From Vibrio cincinnatiensis DSM 19608 (lineage in GTDB: Bacteria > Pseudomonadota > Gammaproteobacteria > Enterobacterales > Vibrionaceae), in NCBI RefSeq assembly GCF_900167345.1, contig NZ_FUXB01000003.1:124001-188000 (forward strand): a DNA stretch of 64,000 nt, in the 5' to 3' direction. The position numbers and the translations under genes were made by a program. The notes under the pieces were generated by a model. It did not search any database. It had not been told where the DNA came from and saw nothing but the letters and a program-made list of their open reading frames with translations. Within the stretch, counting starts at the first letter, position 1. Each line of letters begins with the position of its first letter. Below, in pieces: positions 44,578 to 55,115 of this stretch.

Positions 44578-45109
44578 AGTGTTCTTTAACTGCTAAAAAT
44601 GGTTTCAGATTATAGCTGACAACTAAAGGTCATGGCTAAATTAAACAACGAATTTTACCAAAAAAGCCTTAGGTTGTTTAATCATTAAGCAGTTAAACAC
44701 TTTAACAATCACCCAGCTCTCTTGAAAAGGGCTCATTCCAAGTTGAATAAAAGCAACCACCATTTCCACTCGACTCACTTATCCCTTCTGATGAATTAGT
44801 TACCTTTTGACTAAACCTAAAGAGAAGTGAGTATTTATTCACCTTAAATTTGGACTATACCAATTAGATAATGTCGCTGTAATTTAACAACAAATGTAGG
44901 TAAAAAGGGAATTTTTATGGATATTTACGGGTTTCACCGCTTAAGGGGTGTCACGTCTGATTAAAAAAGAAGAGAAAAAATGCGCAGAATGTCGCCTTCT
45001 CCAACGGCGAGTCGTAGAGTTTTAGCCACACTATGTCGAATTTAAAACAAAAAAAATCGGCGAAACGCCGATGGGAAATGAAACAAAGGAACGAAAATAA
45101 CTAGGGAAA
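44578..45109. other. 532-base gap between rlmKL and zapC
   Basis: No gene that I can support. It holds the rlmKL promoter region, a short inverted repeat GTGA-N8-TCAC (44835-44850), a 15-codon ORF at 44917-44964 without a good ribosome-binding site, a stem TCGCC/GGCGA near 44993-45011, and the zapC terminator at its right end. An sRNA is possible but not shown. Confidence 0.5.
45048..45072 (-). terminator. Terminator of zapC
   Basis: ATCGGCG-AAA-CGCCGAT stem; the - strand continues with eight T. Confidence 0.9.
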
Positions 45110-45658
45110 CTAACCAACCAAAGCAATAAGCTCGGGTTGCAAAATATGATTAGCCAATGCCATTCTGTCATGCATCACTTTGATCACCTGCCCAAATTCT
45201 AATGTTTTAGACCCATTTAAAATAAATGGTTGGCGATCAACCAAAGCACATAAGCTCGCACACTCTCCTACTTCGAGAACAATGAAATAACCTTGGCTAT
45301 AACTGTTAACCAAACTCACCATATCCCCTTCTTGAGGCGCTAATTCCTCACCCGATTGTTGGTAATCAAAAAACCAACTTCTTGGCTGAACAGGCTTATG
45401 GAAGCGTTTCGCCGCGACACAGTACAAGATTAATTCAACTTTACGTGGTTCAGGCAATTCTAAACCACTAATACACTCTTTATAGGTTTGGTAATCCGAT
45501 GCATCATCAACAGAAAAATGATTGTCTGAAAATGCGCAATCAACCAGTAAATTTCGACTAAGATTCGTGCGAAACACTATCTCCTCACCGAGGTCGAGCA
45601 TCAAATAGCCTTCGCTATCTGAATAGTACCAACGCCATTTATCATTGGGTTTTAGCAT
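45110..45658 (-). CDS. zapC: Cell division protein ZapC
   Basis: 182 residues. The N-terminal KPNDKWRWYYSDSEGYLMLDLG and the C-terminal LEFGQVIKVMHDRMAL match E. coli ZapC, a cytoplasmic protein that bundles FtsZ. It lies next to pyrD as in E. coli and has its own terminator. Confidence 0.93.
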   Translation of the reverse strand: MLKPNDKWRWYYSDSEGYLMLDLGEEIVFRTNLSRNLLVDCAFSDNHFSVDDASDYQTYKECISGLELPEPRKVELILYCVAAKRFHKPVQPRSWFFDYQQSGEELAPQEGDMVSLVNSYSQGYFIVLEVGECASLCALVDRQPFILNGSKTLEFGQVIKVMHDRMALANHILQPELIALVG

Positions 45659-45754
45659 TATTCTGGCTCTCTATTTACCGGGATGGTCAAACGATAAGGT
45701 AAACCACGTCATTACCTTCAGTTATCTATTAGAGCCATTTTAGGAAGGGGATAA

Positions 45755-45790
45755 TAAAAAAAAAGAGGAAATGAATGATTCACCTCCTCT
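45755..45790 (-). terminator. Terminator of pyrD
   Basis: Nested stem AGAGGA/TCCTCT with inner TGAAT/ATTCA; the - strand then has at least nine T. Confidence 0.88.
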
Positions 45791-45859
45791 GAAAGTCACC
45801 TTGTCACTTTTAAAAAGTGATTAAAAATATGACCTTTCACATTTCGTACTTGCCATCAA

Positions 45860-46870
45860 TTATAAATTTTTGACAATATCACTCACAAGTTTAGGGCCTT
45901 GATAAATAAAGCCACTATAAACTTGAACTAGCTTGGCCCCAGCAAGTAGCTTTTCTTTCGCTGAGATATAAGAATCAATACCACCTACACCAATGATGGG
46001 AATTTGTTCACCCAGCTCTTGATAAAGCTGCTTGATCACTTCTGTGCTGCGAGATTGCAATGGCCGGCCACTTAACCCCCCTGCCTCATTAGCGAATTTC
46101 ATCCCTTCTACTAATGTTCTATCCAATGTGGTATTGGTCGCAATCACACCATCAATATGATATTTCAGTAATGACTGGCAAATCTGTTTTAACTCTTCCT
46201 CGGTTAAATCTGGCGCAATTTTCAATGCTAGCGGGACATACTTATTGTGCCGTTCGGCCAATTCTGTCTGTTTGGCTTTCAAGGTTGACAGCAATTCATC
46301 AAGCGCTTCACCATATTGTAGAGTGCGCAGCCCCGGTGTATTGGGAGAAGAGATGTTAATAGCAATATAACCCGCATAAGGATACACTTTATCCATGCAG
46401 ATCAAATAATCCTCAGCCCCTTTCTCTATTGGTGTATCTTTATTTTTCCCGATATTGATACCGATAATACCGTCATAATTGGCTTTTTTAACATTCTCTA
46501 TCAGGTGATCCACCCCAAGATTGTTAAATCCCATACGGTTGATGATTCCCTCCGCATGTACCAAGCGAAATAATCTCGGTTTGTCATTGCCGGGTTGAGG
46601 ACGAGGAGTTACAGTCCCAACTTCCACAAAACCAAACCCCATTGCTCCAAATGCTTCAATGCATTCCCCATTTTTATCAAGCCCTGCCGCTAAGCCGACG
46701 GGATTTTTAAAGGTGAGTCCCATACATTCAACAGGACGTTGAGGTAGGTGTTGACGATAGAAGAGATCAAGAGGTGTACCAGTGAAACGTTTGAAATTTT
46801 GAATGGCGAGATCATGCGCCTTTTCAGCATCCAGTTGAAAAAAGCCAGCTCTGGCTAAGCGGTAAAGCAT
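45860..46870 (-). CDS. pyrD: Dihydroorotate dehydrogenase (quinone), class 2
   Basis: 336 residues. The membrane-associated N-terminal helix ([19 protein letters not shown]) precedes an FMN barrel. Motifs are [18 protein letters not shown], the catalytic Ser region [15 protein letters not shown] and IIGVGGIDS. It oxidises dihydroorotate with ubiquinone in pyrimidine synthesis. GGAGGCA precedes the ATG. The gdhB terminator ends only 15 bases upstream of its start, so its promoter must be very close or within the upstream gene. Confidence 0.97.
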   Translation of the reverse strand: MLYRLARAGFFQLDAEKAHDLAIQNFKRFTGTPLDLFYRQHLPQRPVECMGLTFKNPVGLAAGLDKNGECIEAFGAMGFGFVEVGTVTPRPQPGNDKPRLFRLVHAEGIINRMGFNNLGVDHLIENVKKANYDGIIGINIGKNKDTPIEKGAEDYLICMDKVYPYAGYIAINISSPNTPGLRTLQYGEALDELLSTLKAKQTELAERHNKYVPLALKIAPDLTEEELKQICQSLLKYHIDGVIATNTTLDRTLVEGMKFANEAGGLSGRPLQSRSTEVIKQLYQELGEQIPIIGVGGIDSYISAKEKLLAGAKLVQVYSGFIYQGPKLVSDIVKNL

Positions 46871-46884
46871 ACTGCCTCCGAAAG

Positions 46885-46908
46885 AAAAAAGCCCCGAATA
46901 AACGGGGC
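46885..46908 (-). terminator. Terminator of NAD-glutamate dehydrogenase gene
   Basis: GCCCCG-AATAAA-CGGGGC stem; the - strand then has six T. It occupies most of the 73-base gap before pyrD. Confidence 0.9.
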
Positions 46909-46943
46909 ATTATTATTGACTTATTCGGTTAACAATTCAATGC

Positions 46944-49900
46944 TTATTCTGCCCCCTGACAATTTAAGCTGAGCAGCATTAATTCACGCATAGCCACTGA
47001 AAATTTTGCAAATTCATGTACAGACCCGACTTTAAATTCATTGAGGATCGTCTCCCAACGTTGTAATGCTTCGGTATTATTTTCAATCCAGCGGTCTAAA
47101 GCGTTAAGCAGATCAGAGGATTCTACACAACGGAAACACGTTAATACCTGCGCGGTTAACTGACGCTGTTGCCAGTCCAAATCTTCTCTGAAAGCGGCTC
47201 GGGCTAAAGCCTGCCAATGATTATCTACCGTCTGCTGATTAATCTGTTTTAAGAACCAGTGTAATGACAAACGATCCCCTAAGTTGAAATACAGTTTAGC
47301 AACTTGATCTACCGGAAATTGTTTTTCATGTGAGATGATCGAAATATCCAAAGCCGAATATAAGCTCGATAAACGTGCCACATAGTGTGCGACTTGATTA
47401 TTGGCGCCTTGTTCGATCCAGCTTTGAGCAAGAATATTATGTTCTTCGACTTCGCTTTCGACTAAGGCATGATCCAGTTGTTGCCTTATGTGTTGAACAT
47501 CCACTTGATAATGTTCAACCATCGTCTGGACCGAGACTTTTCCCATACGATTTCGTAATAACCAACGTGATAATCGACGCAATGTTCTACGGACTTGGAA
47601 CATCATGTCGTATTGCACCACGCTAGTGGCTTGGTTATCGAGTAACCGAATCTCTTTTAAGACATGCTCTAACTGATAAATTTCCCGAGCTGCCACATAC
47701 GCATTTACGATTTCTGTAACGTGTGCCCCCGTTTCTTCTTGTAAACGAGTGACAAAGTTACACCCCATTTCATTCACCATCTGATTTGCCAATGCAGTAG
47801 CGATGATCTCTTTACGTAATGGGTGTTCTTTCATTTCCCCCTCATAGTGACCGCGTAACTTTGAGGGAAAATAATGAATCAATTGTTTGGCATGAAATTC
47901 ATCATTCGCTATTTCATCACAGGCCAACTCCTCTTTCAGTCGCATTTTACTATAAGCAACTAGAACAGCGAGCTCTGGACGAGTTAAAGCCTGCCCTTGT
48001 TTTTCCCTTTCAAGCAACGATTCATCATCTGGAATATGCTCTAAATGCCTATCTAAATAACCCGCTTTTTCCATATGATGAATAAAACGAATTTGCTCTT
48101 TTACTGTTTCAATACCAAGAAACTCGGTAACTGAGATAGATTCTGATTGTATATAGGCATCTTCGATAACAATCGCTCCCACCTCCTCTTCCATAGACTC
48201 AAGCAGTTGGTTACGCTGTTTTATGGTTAGATCACCACTGGCAACTAAGTTATTTAAGAGAATTTTGATGTTCACTTCATTATCAGAACAGTCAACCCCT
48301 CCCACATTATCAACAAAATCGGTATTCACACGCCCACCAGACAAGGCATATTCCACTCGTCCAAGCTGGGTCATACCAAGGTTTCCACCTTCCCCAATAA
48401 TTTTGGCTCTGACTTCCTCCCCATTAATGCGAACCGTATCATTGGCTCTATCTCCCACATCAGAATGGGATTCGCTAGATGCCTTAATATAAGTACCAAT
48501 TCCGCCATTCCAGAGTAAATCGACCTCCATCTTTAGGATCAACTTAATCATTTCATTGGGAGCAAGCGAACTTTTCGTGGTTGCCAACATCTTTTGCATC
48601 TCAGGAGAGAGAGGAATGGCTTTAGCCTTGCGGGAGAATACCCCGCCACCTTGTGAAATTAAGGCCGGGTTATAATCTTCCCAACTGGAACGAGGTAACT
48701 GAAATAAGCGCTGACGTTCTTGCCAACTCACTTGAGCATCTGGGGTGGGATCAATAAAAATATGCACATGGTTAAAAGCCGCTTGTAAACGAATATGCTG
48801 AGAAAGCAACATTCCATTTCCAAACACATCGCCGGCCATGTCACCAATCCCCATAGCGGTAAAATCTGTTGTTTGGCAGTTAATGCCTAACTCACGGAAA
48901 TGACGTTTAACCGACTCCCATCCCCCTTTTGCTGTGATCCCCATAGCTTTATGGTCATACCCATTGGAACCTCCAGATGCAAAAGCATCTCCTAGCCAAA
49001 ATTGATAATCGGCCGAGATGGAATTTGCTAAATCAGAGAAAGTTGCCGTACCTTTATCCGCGGCAACAACAAAGTAAGGATCATCCTCATCATGGCGAAT
49101 AACATGACTAGGTGCGGTAATCTGCCCATCCACAATATTATCTGTAACATCTAATAACGCTTGAATAAAACGTTTATAACAGCGTTGCCCTTCTGAAAAG
49201 ATTTCATCTCGCTGAGTCAAGAGTGGCTGCCTTTTACAGATAAATCCCCCTTTGGCCCCCACGGGTACAATGACGGTATTTTTTACTTGTTGTGCTTTAA
49301 CAAGCCCTAAAATTTCGGTACGGAAATCTTCTTGTCGATCAGACCAACGTAAACCGCCACGGGCAACTTTACCTCCTCTCAGGTGTACACCTTCAAGATC
49401 TGGGGCATAGACAAAGATTTCAAAAGCGGGTACGGGTGCGGGGATATCTGGAATCTCTCGTGGTGTTAACTTTAGAGCAAGACAAGTTTTAGGTTTTTCA
49501 TTGTTATCCAACTGGAAATAGTTGGTGCGTACCGTTGCACCGATCATGTCCATATAACGGCGCAAAATACGATCATCATCTAAGCTTTCAACATGATCCA
49601 ATTGCTCGGTTAATGTTTGGATGAACTCGGCTTGCGCTTTTTCTCTCCCCTTACAACTAGGATCAAAACGGCACAGGAATAAGGCGACAAGAGCTTTAGC
49701 CAGATCCGGATAATGATTCAAGGTTTCTTCAATATACTGCTGGCTAAAAGGAAAACCGACTTGACGCATATAACGGGCATAAGCTCTTAAAATAGAGACT
49801 TCTCTTCCTGTTAATGCCGCCCCTAACACAAGGCGGTTAAATCCATCACTTTCTAACTCACCTTGCCAAATGGCAGAAAAAGCTTGCTGAAAACGCTCTT

Positions 49901-51785
49901 TGGCTTCACGAAGATCCACGTCATTGTCGCTTTTATGCAACATGGAAAAGTCTAAGATCCAATACCTTTGGCCATTGTTTTTTCTGATTTCATAGGGGGA
50001 CTCTCCAATGACACGCAAACCAAGGTTCTCCAGCATTGGCATAACATCAGACAGATGGATGGGTTCATCACGATGGTAAAGTTTAAGTCTAACGGCCTTT
50101 GAGGTTTTTTGTTCTTCTTGAGGTCGATAGAAGAGCATGCCTAATCGATTTTCTTCACTTAACGCTTCAAGATATTCGAGATCAGAAACCGCAGAGCCAG
50201 GCATTACACTTTCTTTATAGGAACGAGGAAAGGCACTTAAATAGGCTTTAGCCAGAGGAAGCCCTTGGCTTTCTCCAAAATTGGCGATAATCGCTTGAGA
50301 GAGTCGGTCATCCCAACTGGTTGATGCTTCCATTAAATTCTGCTCTATTTTTTTTACATCAATATTGGCATTATTGTTTTCAACCCGCACAATATAGTGC
50401 GTTCTTGCCAGGGGACTTTCTGAGAAAAAAGTTGTAAATTCAACATCTTGCTTACAACCAAAATAATCTTTTAAAATACGTTGAGTCTGTCGCCTTAACT
50501 CGGTGTTATAACGCTCTTTGCTAACATAGACCATACAACTGAAGAAGCGTCCAAAAGGATCTCTTCGCACAAAAAGACGAATGAGATCTCTATCTTGCAT
50601 TTGGACAACCCCCATCCCGACCTCTAATAGATCATTCTCATTCGCTTGAAGCAGTTCATCACGGGGATAATTTTCTAAAATATTATGTAACGCTTTATAG
50701 GCATAGGAACCGGTTCGGTATCCACTGGCAGATAAGATTCGCTGCACTTTTTCTCGAATAAGGGGAATACTTTCTACCGTTTGATTGTAAACGGCGGAAG
50801 TGTATAACCCAGTAAAACGATGCTCTCCAATCACCTTACCGTGTTCATCAAATTTTTTTATTCCAATATAGTCGGTATAGGCTGGGCGATGAATGCGTGA
50901 CTGTTTATTCCCTTTGGTCAAAATCAACAAAAATGGTTTTTTTGCTTCCACGCGTGCAGCATCAGAAAATTCAGAGAGCTTCACTTTACGCACCCGTTTC
51001 TTCTCTGAAAATAGCCCTAAACCGACTTCTTGTGTCGGGTGCAACTCGGTGTCCCCTTCCACATTAACTAAATCAAACTCTTTGTACCCCATAAAGGTAA
51101 AGTTGTGATTACCAAGCCAACGTAGAAAGTTTAGGGTTTCTTGATAATGCGAAGCTTCAACTGGAATCTCTTTTTTCTGCTGTTCGAGCTGTTCAATTAC
51201 TTGGTTAAGTTTACTCGCCATCGGTTTCCAATCTCGAACAACCAGTGTCACATCTCTTAGCATGTTTAATAGCTCATCTTGCAACGCAAGCATCTCTTTT
51301 TCACTGGATAACTTATCAACTTCTATGTGAAATAGAGATTGTAATGAACCTTTCCCCTGATTAAGGCTATTAACCGATCCTTTTTTATCATATTCAATAT
51401 GAGTGGGACCATTAAGCATCAGGTGACAAGTTAACCCCTGACGGCTTAAGGCCATCTTAATTGAATCCACTAAAAATGGGCTATCGGGTAAAACAATTTC
51501 CACAATGGTATGAGTCGATTGCCAGCCATGTTTACTCACCGTAGGGTTAAATACACGAACCGACAAGGCTTCTGAATTTTTTTCACTGATATGGTGCCAA
51601 AGGCTCACTAAAGCACCATAGAGATCCGATTCATTTCGTTTAGCTAAATCATCTTGTGCCACATTACTAAATAGATGCTCTCCAAGTTGATTAACCAGAG
51701 GCTGTTGATCAAGCTCAAGTTTGTCTTGAATGAGCTGATAAACTTTTTCAAGGAGAACCGGCATCAAACCTTCACGCGCAGTCAT
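46944..51785 (-). CDS. gdhB: NAD-dependent glutamate dehydrogenase (large, 180-kDa type)
   Basis: 1613 residues, the size of the Bac_GDH family. N-terminal ACT-like regulatory segments precede the catalytic region containing RGGKVARGGLRWSDRQEDFR, VIVPVGAKGGFICKRQ and GGSNGYDHKAMGITAKGGW. It deaminates glutamate to 2-oxoglutarate with NAD and is allosterically controlled in Pseudomonas. The frame opens at a TTG (51797), but ATG 51785 follows TGGAG and is preferred. Monocistronic with its own terminator. Confidence 0.95.
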   Translation of the reverse strand: MTAREGLMPVLLEKVYQLIQDKLELDQQPLVNQLGEHLFSNVAQDDLAKRNESDLYGALVSLWHHISEKNSEALSVRVFNPTVSKHGWQSTHTIVEIVLPDSPFLVDSIKMALSRQGLTCHLMLNGPTHIEYDKKGSVNSLNQGKGSLQSLFHIEVDKLSSEKEMLALQDELLNMLRDVTLVVRDWKPMASKLNQVIEQLEQQKKEIPVEASHYQETLNFLRWLGNHNFTFMGYKEFDLVNVEGDTELHPTQEVGLGLFSEKKRVRKVKLSEFSDAARVEAKKPFLLILTKGNKQSRIHRPAYTDYIGIKKFDEHGKVIGEHRFTGLYTSAVYNQTVESIPLIREKVQRILSASGYRTGSYAYKALHNILENYPRDELLQANENDLLEVGMGVVQMQDRDLIRLFVRRDPFGRFFSCMVYVSKERYNTELRRQTQRILKDYFGCKQDVEFTTFFSESPLARTHYIVRVENNNANIDVKKIEQNLMEASTSWDDRLSQAIIANFGESQGLPLAKAYLSAFPRSYKESVMPGSAVSDLEYLEALSEENRLGMLFYRPQEEQKTSKAVRLKLYHRDEPIHLSDVMPMLENLGLRVIGESPYEIRKNNGQRYWILDFSMLHKSDNDVDLREAKERFQQAFSAIWQGELESDGFNRLVLGAALTGREVSILRAYARYMRQVGFPFSQQYIEETLNHYPDLAKALVALFLCRFDPSCKGREKAQAEFIQTLTEQLDHVESLDDDRILRRYMDMIGATVRTNYFQLDNNEKPKTCLALKLTPREIPDIPAPVPAFEIFVYAPDLEGVHLRGGKVARGGLRWSDRQEDFRTEILGLVKAQQVKNTVIVPVGAKGGFICKRQPLLTQRDEIFSEGQRCYKRFIQALLDVTDNIVDGQITAPSHVIRHDEDDPYFVVAADKGTATFSDLANSISADYQFWLGDAFASGGSNGYDHKAMGITAKGGWESVKRHFRELGINCQTTDFTAMGIGDMAGDVFGNGMLLSQHIRLQAAFNHVHIFIDPTPDAQVSWQERQRLFQLPRSSWEDYNPALISQGGGVFSRKAKAIPLSPEMQKMLATTKSSLAPNEMIKLILKMEVDLLWNGGIGTYIKASSESHSDVGDRANDTVRINGEEVRAKIIGEGGNLGMTQLGRVEYALSGGRVNTDFVDNVGGVDCSDNEVNIKILLNNLVASGDLTIKQRNQLLESMEEEVGAIVIEDAYIQSESISVTEFLGIETVKEQIRFIHHMEKAGYLDRHLEHIPDDESLLEREKQGQALTRPELAVLVAYSKMRLKEELACDEIANDEFHAKQLIHYFPSKLRGHYEGEMKEHPLRKEIIATALANQMVNEMGCNFVTRLQEETGAHVTEIVNAYVAAREIYQLEHVLKEIRLLDNQATSVVQYDMMFQVRRTLRRLSRWLLRNRMGKVSVQTMVEHYQVDVQHIRQQLDHALVESEVEEHNILAQSWIEQGANNQVAHYVARLSSLYSALDISIISHEKQFPVDQVAKLYFNLGDRLSLHWFLKQINQQTVDNHWQALARAAFREDLDWQQRQLTAQVLTCFRCVESSDLLNALDRWIENNTEALQRWETILNEFKVGSVHEFAKFSVAMRELMLLSLNCQGAE

Positions 51786-51973
51786 AAGCGACTCCAAATA
51801 TTAGAATTATAAACAGGTAGGGTATGAGGTAAGCATAGTTGCTACTTACGGTAATGCGATGAATATTGTAAAGGTTTGCTAACCGAACGTTAACAATTCT
51901 CGCGGGCAGTTAGTAGTGAAAGGTTTGAGAATGTGCGCCAAATATCAATTTAAATAACTATAGAAACTAAAAA

Positions 51974-52192
51974 TCACAGCATTTCGAGCTTCACAAATTT
52001 ATGGTGTTGATCCGTCGTTAAACGAAATCGACCTTTGATACCAAGTTGGCTGAGAAATGGTCGCAATTTTGCCGCAGACAATTGCAGCTTCAGGCCATTC
52101 TCAGTCATAACAATCACGTAACTGGCAACACCAGAATAGTGTGCTAGAAAGGTTTGATAAGAAATATTAAGCGAAAAAAAATAGTAATTCAT
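51974..52192 (-). CDS. DUF2835-like small protein
   Basis: 72 residues, beginning MNYYFFSLNISYQTFLAHYSG, with LQLSAAKLRPFLSQLGIKG. This fits DUF2835, a short gammaproteobacterial family of unknown function that sits beside pepN in many genomes. It starts 66 bases after the pepN stop on the same strand. Confidence 0.8.
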   Translation of the reverse strand: MNYYFFSLNISYQTFLAHYSGVASYVIVMTENGLKLQLSAAKLRPFLSQLGIKGRFRLTTDQHHKFVKLEML

Positions 52193-52258
52193 TGTGAATG
52201 GGGCTGTTAAGCCGCACCGAGGAGTATAAACGCTCCTCCTTGGCGCGACTCCTTATGA

Positions 52259-54865
52259 TTATTGATCTAACGCCTTGGTCAATTTTTCAAAAAGATCGTT
52301 GGCTAAATTATCCAAGTTCTTTAATGCATCGAGCTCTTTCTTCATCAAGGTTTGACGATGTTGATCATAGAGGCGGAACTTAAGTAGTGGATCAATTAAC
52401 CGTGAAGCAACCTGAGGATTACTGGTATTCAATTCTCGTAAGATCTCTCCTGCAAACTGATACCCTTCCCCTGTTTTTGCATGAAATCGTACCGGATTCA
52501 TGGTTAAGAAAGATCCAATAAGGCTACGAATACGGTTAGGGTTTTTCATACTAAACGCTGGATGCTGCATAGTGCGTTTAATCACCAACAGCACATCCTC
52601 CGCCGGGTTTGTTCCTTGTAGTGCAAACCATTTATCCATGACTAAGCCATCATGTTGCCATTGAGCGCTGAAATCATCCATCAGTGTTTCTCGGCATGGC
52701 AACTGAGCAGCATTGGCTGCGCTCATGGCCGCCATGGTATCAGTCATGTTATTAGCTTGGCGATATTGACGATAAACTAAACCTTCACCCTGTTCTGTAT
52801 AAGCGAGATAACTTAAACAGGTATTGCGCAAAGCACGCTGTCCAATCGCTTTATGATCAATCGAATATTCTTCTTGCTTCAGTAAGTGGTAAATAACACT
52901 CAATTCATCTACAAGCGCTGTAGCCAAAATGACTTTGAATTGATGTAAAACTTGTGCAATGGCATCCACATCCACCTGTTTATACCAACCAGACACTTCA
53001 TTATGATTGGGTAGCGTCAGCATTTCAGCAACAAAAGCGGGCTCTAATGTTTCATTGAGTAGAATACCGCGGAAAGCATCAATCACCGCATCGGGAAGCT
53101 CAATACTTTTACCTTGCTGTACCGATTCCACATGGATTCGAATATATTTTGCCAGTAACATTTGCCCGGCATCCCAACGAGCAAACTCATTTGTTGCATG
53201 AACCATAAGAAAGCTCAGCTCTTGATCCGTATAATCATACTCAAGCTTAACTGGCGCTGAAAATTCACGTAATAACGATGGAATTGGTCTTTCTGGCACA
53301 TTGTCAAAGACAAAAATCTGCTTGGGTTGTGTAACACTCAGTACATGATGAACAGCCTCCCCGTTACATTGTAACGGAACAATCGTTCCATCTTGTTGAT
53401 ACAGTTCGATATCAAAGGGAATGTGTAGTGGCTGCTTATCAGGTTGATCCGCCGTTGGTTCCGTTGTTTGCTCAACCGTTAGAGTATAACTCTCCGATGA
53501 GGCTTGATAATCACTGCTGATTTTTAACAACGGTGTGCCCGACTGGCTATACCAAAGACGGAATTGCTGTAAATCAATACCGCTGGCCTCTTCCATAGCA
53601 AGCACAAAATCTTCACAGGTTGCCGCCGTTCCATCATGACGTGAAATATACCGTTTCATCCCTTTCTGAAAATCTTGTTCACCGAGTAAAGTATGCAACA
53701 TACGAATAACTTCACTGCCCTTTTCATACACGGTCAAGGTATAGAAATTATTCATTTCTATCACTTTATCAGGGCGAATTGGGTGAGACATTGGGCTGGC
53801 ATCTTCTGCAAATTGTGGCCCACGAATAATACGAACATTATGAATGCGATTGACGGCTCGAGAACCAAGATCAGAGGAGAATTCTTGATCTCGAAAAACG
53901 GTTAACCCTTCTTTTAAACTCAGTTGGAACCAATCTCGACATGTCACACGGTTTCCCGTCCAGTTGTGAAAGTATTCATGCCCAATGACCGATTCAATAC
54001 CTAAGTAATCCATATCGGTTGCCGTTTTTTCATTGGCTAACACAAATTTGGAGTTAAAAATATTTAACCCTTTGTTCTCCATGGCACCCATATTGAAGAA
54101 ATCAACCGCTACAATCATGTAAATATCAAGATCGTATTCCAATCCAAAGCGTTGCTCATCCCACCGCATTGAATTTTTAAGCGATACCATGGCGTGATTG
54201 GCTCTGTCTAAGTTTCCTTTATCCACAAAAATCTCTAAATCCACTTTGCGTCCAGAGCCTGTAACAAAGTGATCGCGTAATACATCAAAATCCCCCGCCA
54301 CTAATGCAAAAAGATAAGCGGGTTTGGGATGAGGATCTTGCCACTTAACCCAATGTCTACCGTTCTCTAACTCGCCTTCTGCGAGCTTATTACCATTACT
54401 TAATAAAAATGGATAAAGGGTTTTATCTGCTGTAATCGTTGTTGTGTATTTAGCCAGAACATCCGGTCTATCAAGATAGTAGGTAATACGACGAAATCCT
54501 TCAGCTTCACACTGAGTGCAAAAAGCTCCACCAGACTTATACAAACCTTCTAAAGCGGTGTTCGCTTGAGGGTCAATTTGAGTGATGATGGTTAAAGTAA
54601 ACAGCTCTGGTAGCTGGTGAAGCGTCAAACTTGATTCGCTTTGGGTATAGTCTACCCAATCAACCCCATTCACTTTAACGGATTGTAAAGTAAGCCCTTC
54701 GCCATCAAGTACCAAGGTGGTGCTTTCTGACTGTTGATGAACATGAGAAACTGCGGTTACTAGAGTTTGGTTATCGTGGAGATCAAAGAATAATTCAATA
54801 TCACTGATGGTATGCGTGGGCGCTTGATAATCTTTACGATATTTGGCTTGTGGGCTTGTCGCCAT
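52259..54865 (-). CDS. pepN: Aminopeptidase N
   Basis: 868-residue M1 zinc aminopeptidase. Exopeptidase motif GAMEN at 260-264, zinc site HEYFH at 296-300 and Glu319 give the HExxH-18-E pattern. It does the bulk of N-terminal peptide trimming in the cytosol. ATG 54865 follows AAGGAT; an in-frame GTG nine codons earlier has no site. A KOPS-like octamer lies inside it (52463-52470). Confidence 0.96.
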   Translation of the reverse strand: MATSPQAKYRKDYQAPTHTISDIELFFDLHDNQTLVTAVSHVHQQSESTTLVLDGEGLTLQSVKVNGVDWVDYTQSESSLTLHQLPELFTLTIITQIDPQANTALEGLYKSGGAFCTQCEAEGFRRITYYLDRPDVLAKYTTTITADKTLYPFLLSNGNKLAEGELENGRHWVKWQDPHPKPAYLFALVAGDFDVLRDHFVTGSGRKVDLEIFVDKGNLDRANHAMVSLKNSMRWDEQRFGLEYDLDIYMIVAVDFFNMGAMENKGLNIFNSKFVLANEKTATDMDYLGIESVIGHEYFHNWTGNRVTCRDWFQLSLKEGLTVFRDQEFSSDLGSRAVNRIHNVRIIRGPQFAEDASPMSHPIRPDKVIEMNNFYTLTVYEKGSEVIRMLHTLLGEQDFQKGMKRYISRHDGTAATCEDFVLAMEEASGIDLQQFRLWYSQSGTPLLKISSDYQASSESYTLTVEQTTEPTADQPDKQPLHIPFDIELYQQDGTIVPLQCNGEAVHHVLSVTQPKQIFVFDNVPERPIPSLLREFSAPVKLEYDYTDQELSFLMVHATNEFARWDAGQMLLAKYIRIHVESVQQGKSIELPDAVIDAFRGILLNETLEPAFVAEMLTLPNHNEVSGWYKQVDVDAIAQVLHQFKVILATALVDELSVIYHLLKQEEYSIDHKAIGQRALRNTCLSYLAYTEQGEGLVYRQYRQANNMTDTMAAMSAANAAQLPCRETLMDDFSAQWQHDGLVMDKWFALQGTNPAEDVLLVIKRTMQHPAFSMKNPNRIRSLIGSFLTMNPVRFHAKTGEGYQFAGEILRELNTSNPQVASRLIDPLLKFRLYDQHRQTLMKKELDALKNLDNLANDLFEKLTKALDQ

Positions 54866-55063
54866 GGTCGAGATCCTTTTTGACGTAGTCACTGTGGCTG
54901 GTAAAGTTAATCACCTTTATCATTATCTTATGATCTTAAGCCTGTCAGCGTTAATAACAACCCCCAAAATAGAAAAAATACAGATATTCTTCTTGTTCCG
55001 TATCACGTGAAGTTCACCATCAACCTTTAAAAATGGGGGTTAAGAACCCTTTTGGCATGAAAA

Positions 55064-55090
55064 TAAAAAAGCGGGCCTATAAAAGCCCGC
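55064..55090 (-). terminator. Terminator of the msrC-proQ-prc operon
   Basis: GCGGGC pairs with GCCCGC around an eight-base loop; the - strand then has six T. Confidence 0.9.
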
Positions 55091-55115
55091 TCATCATTCA
55101 TCAAATAACCGTAAA

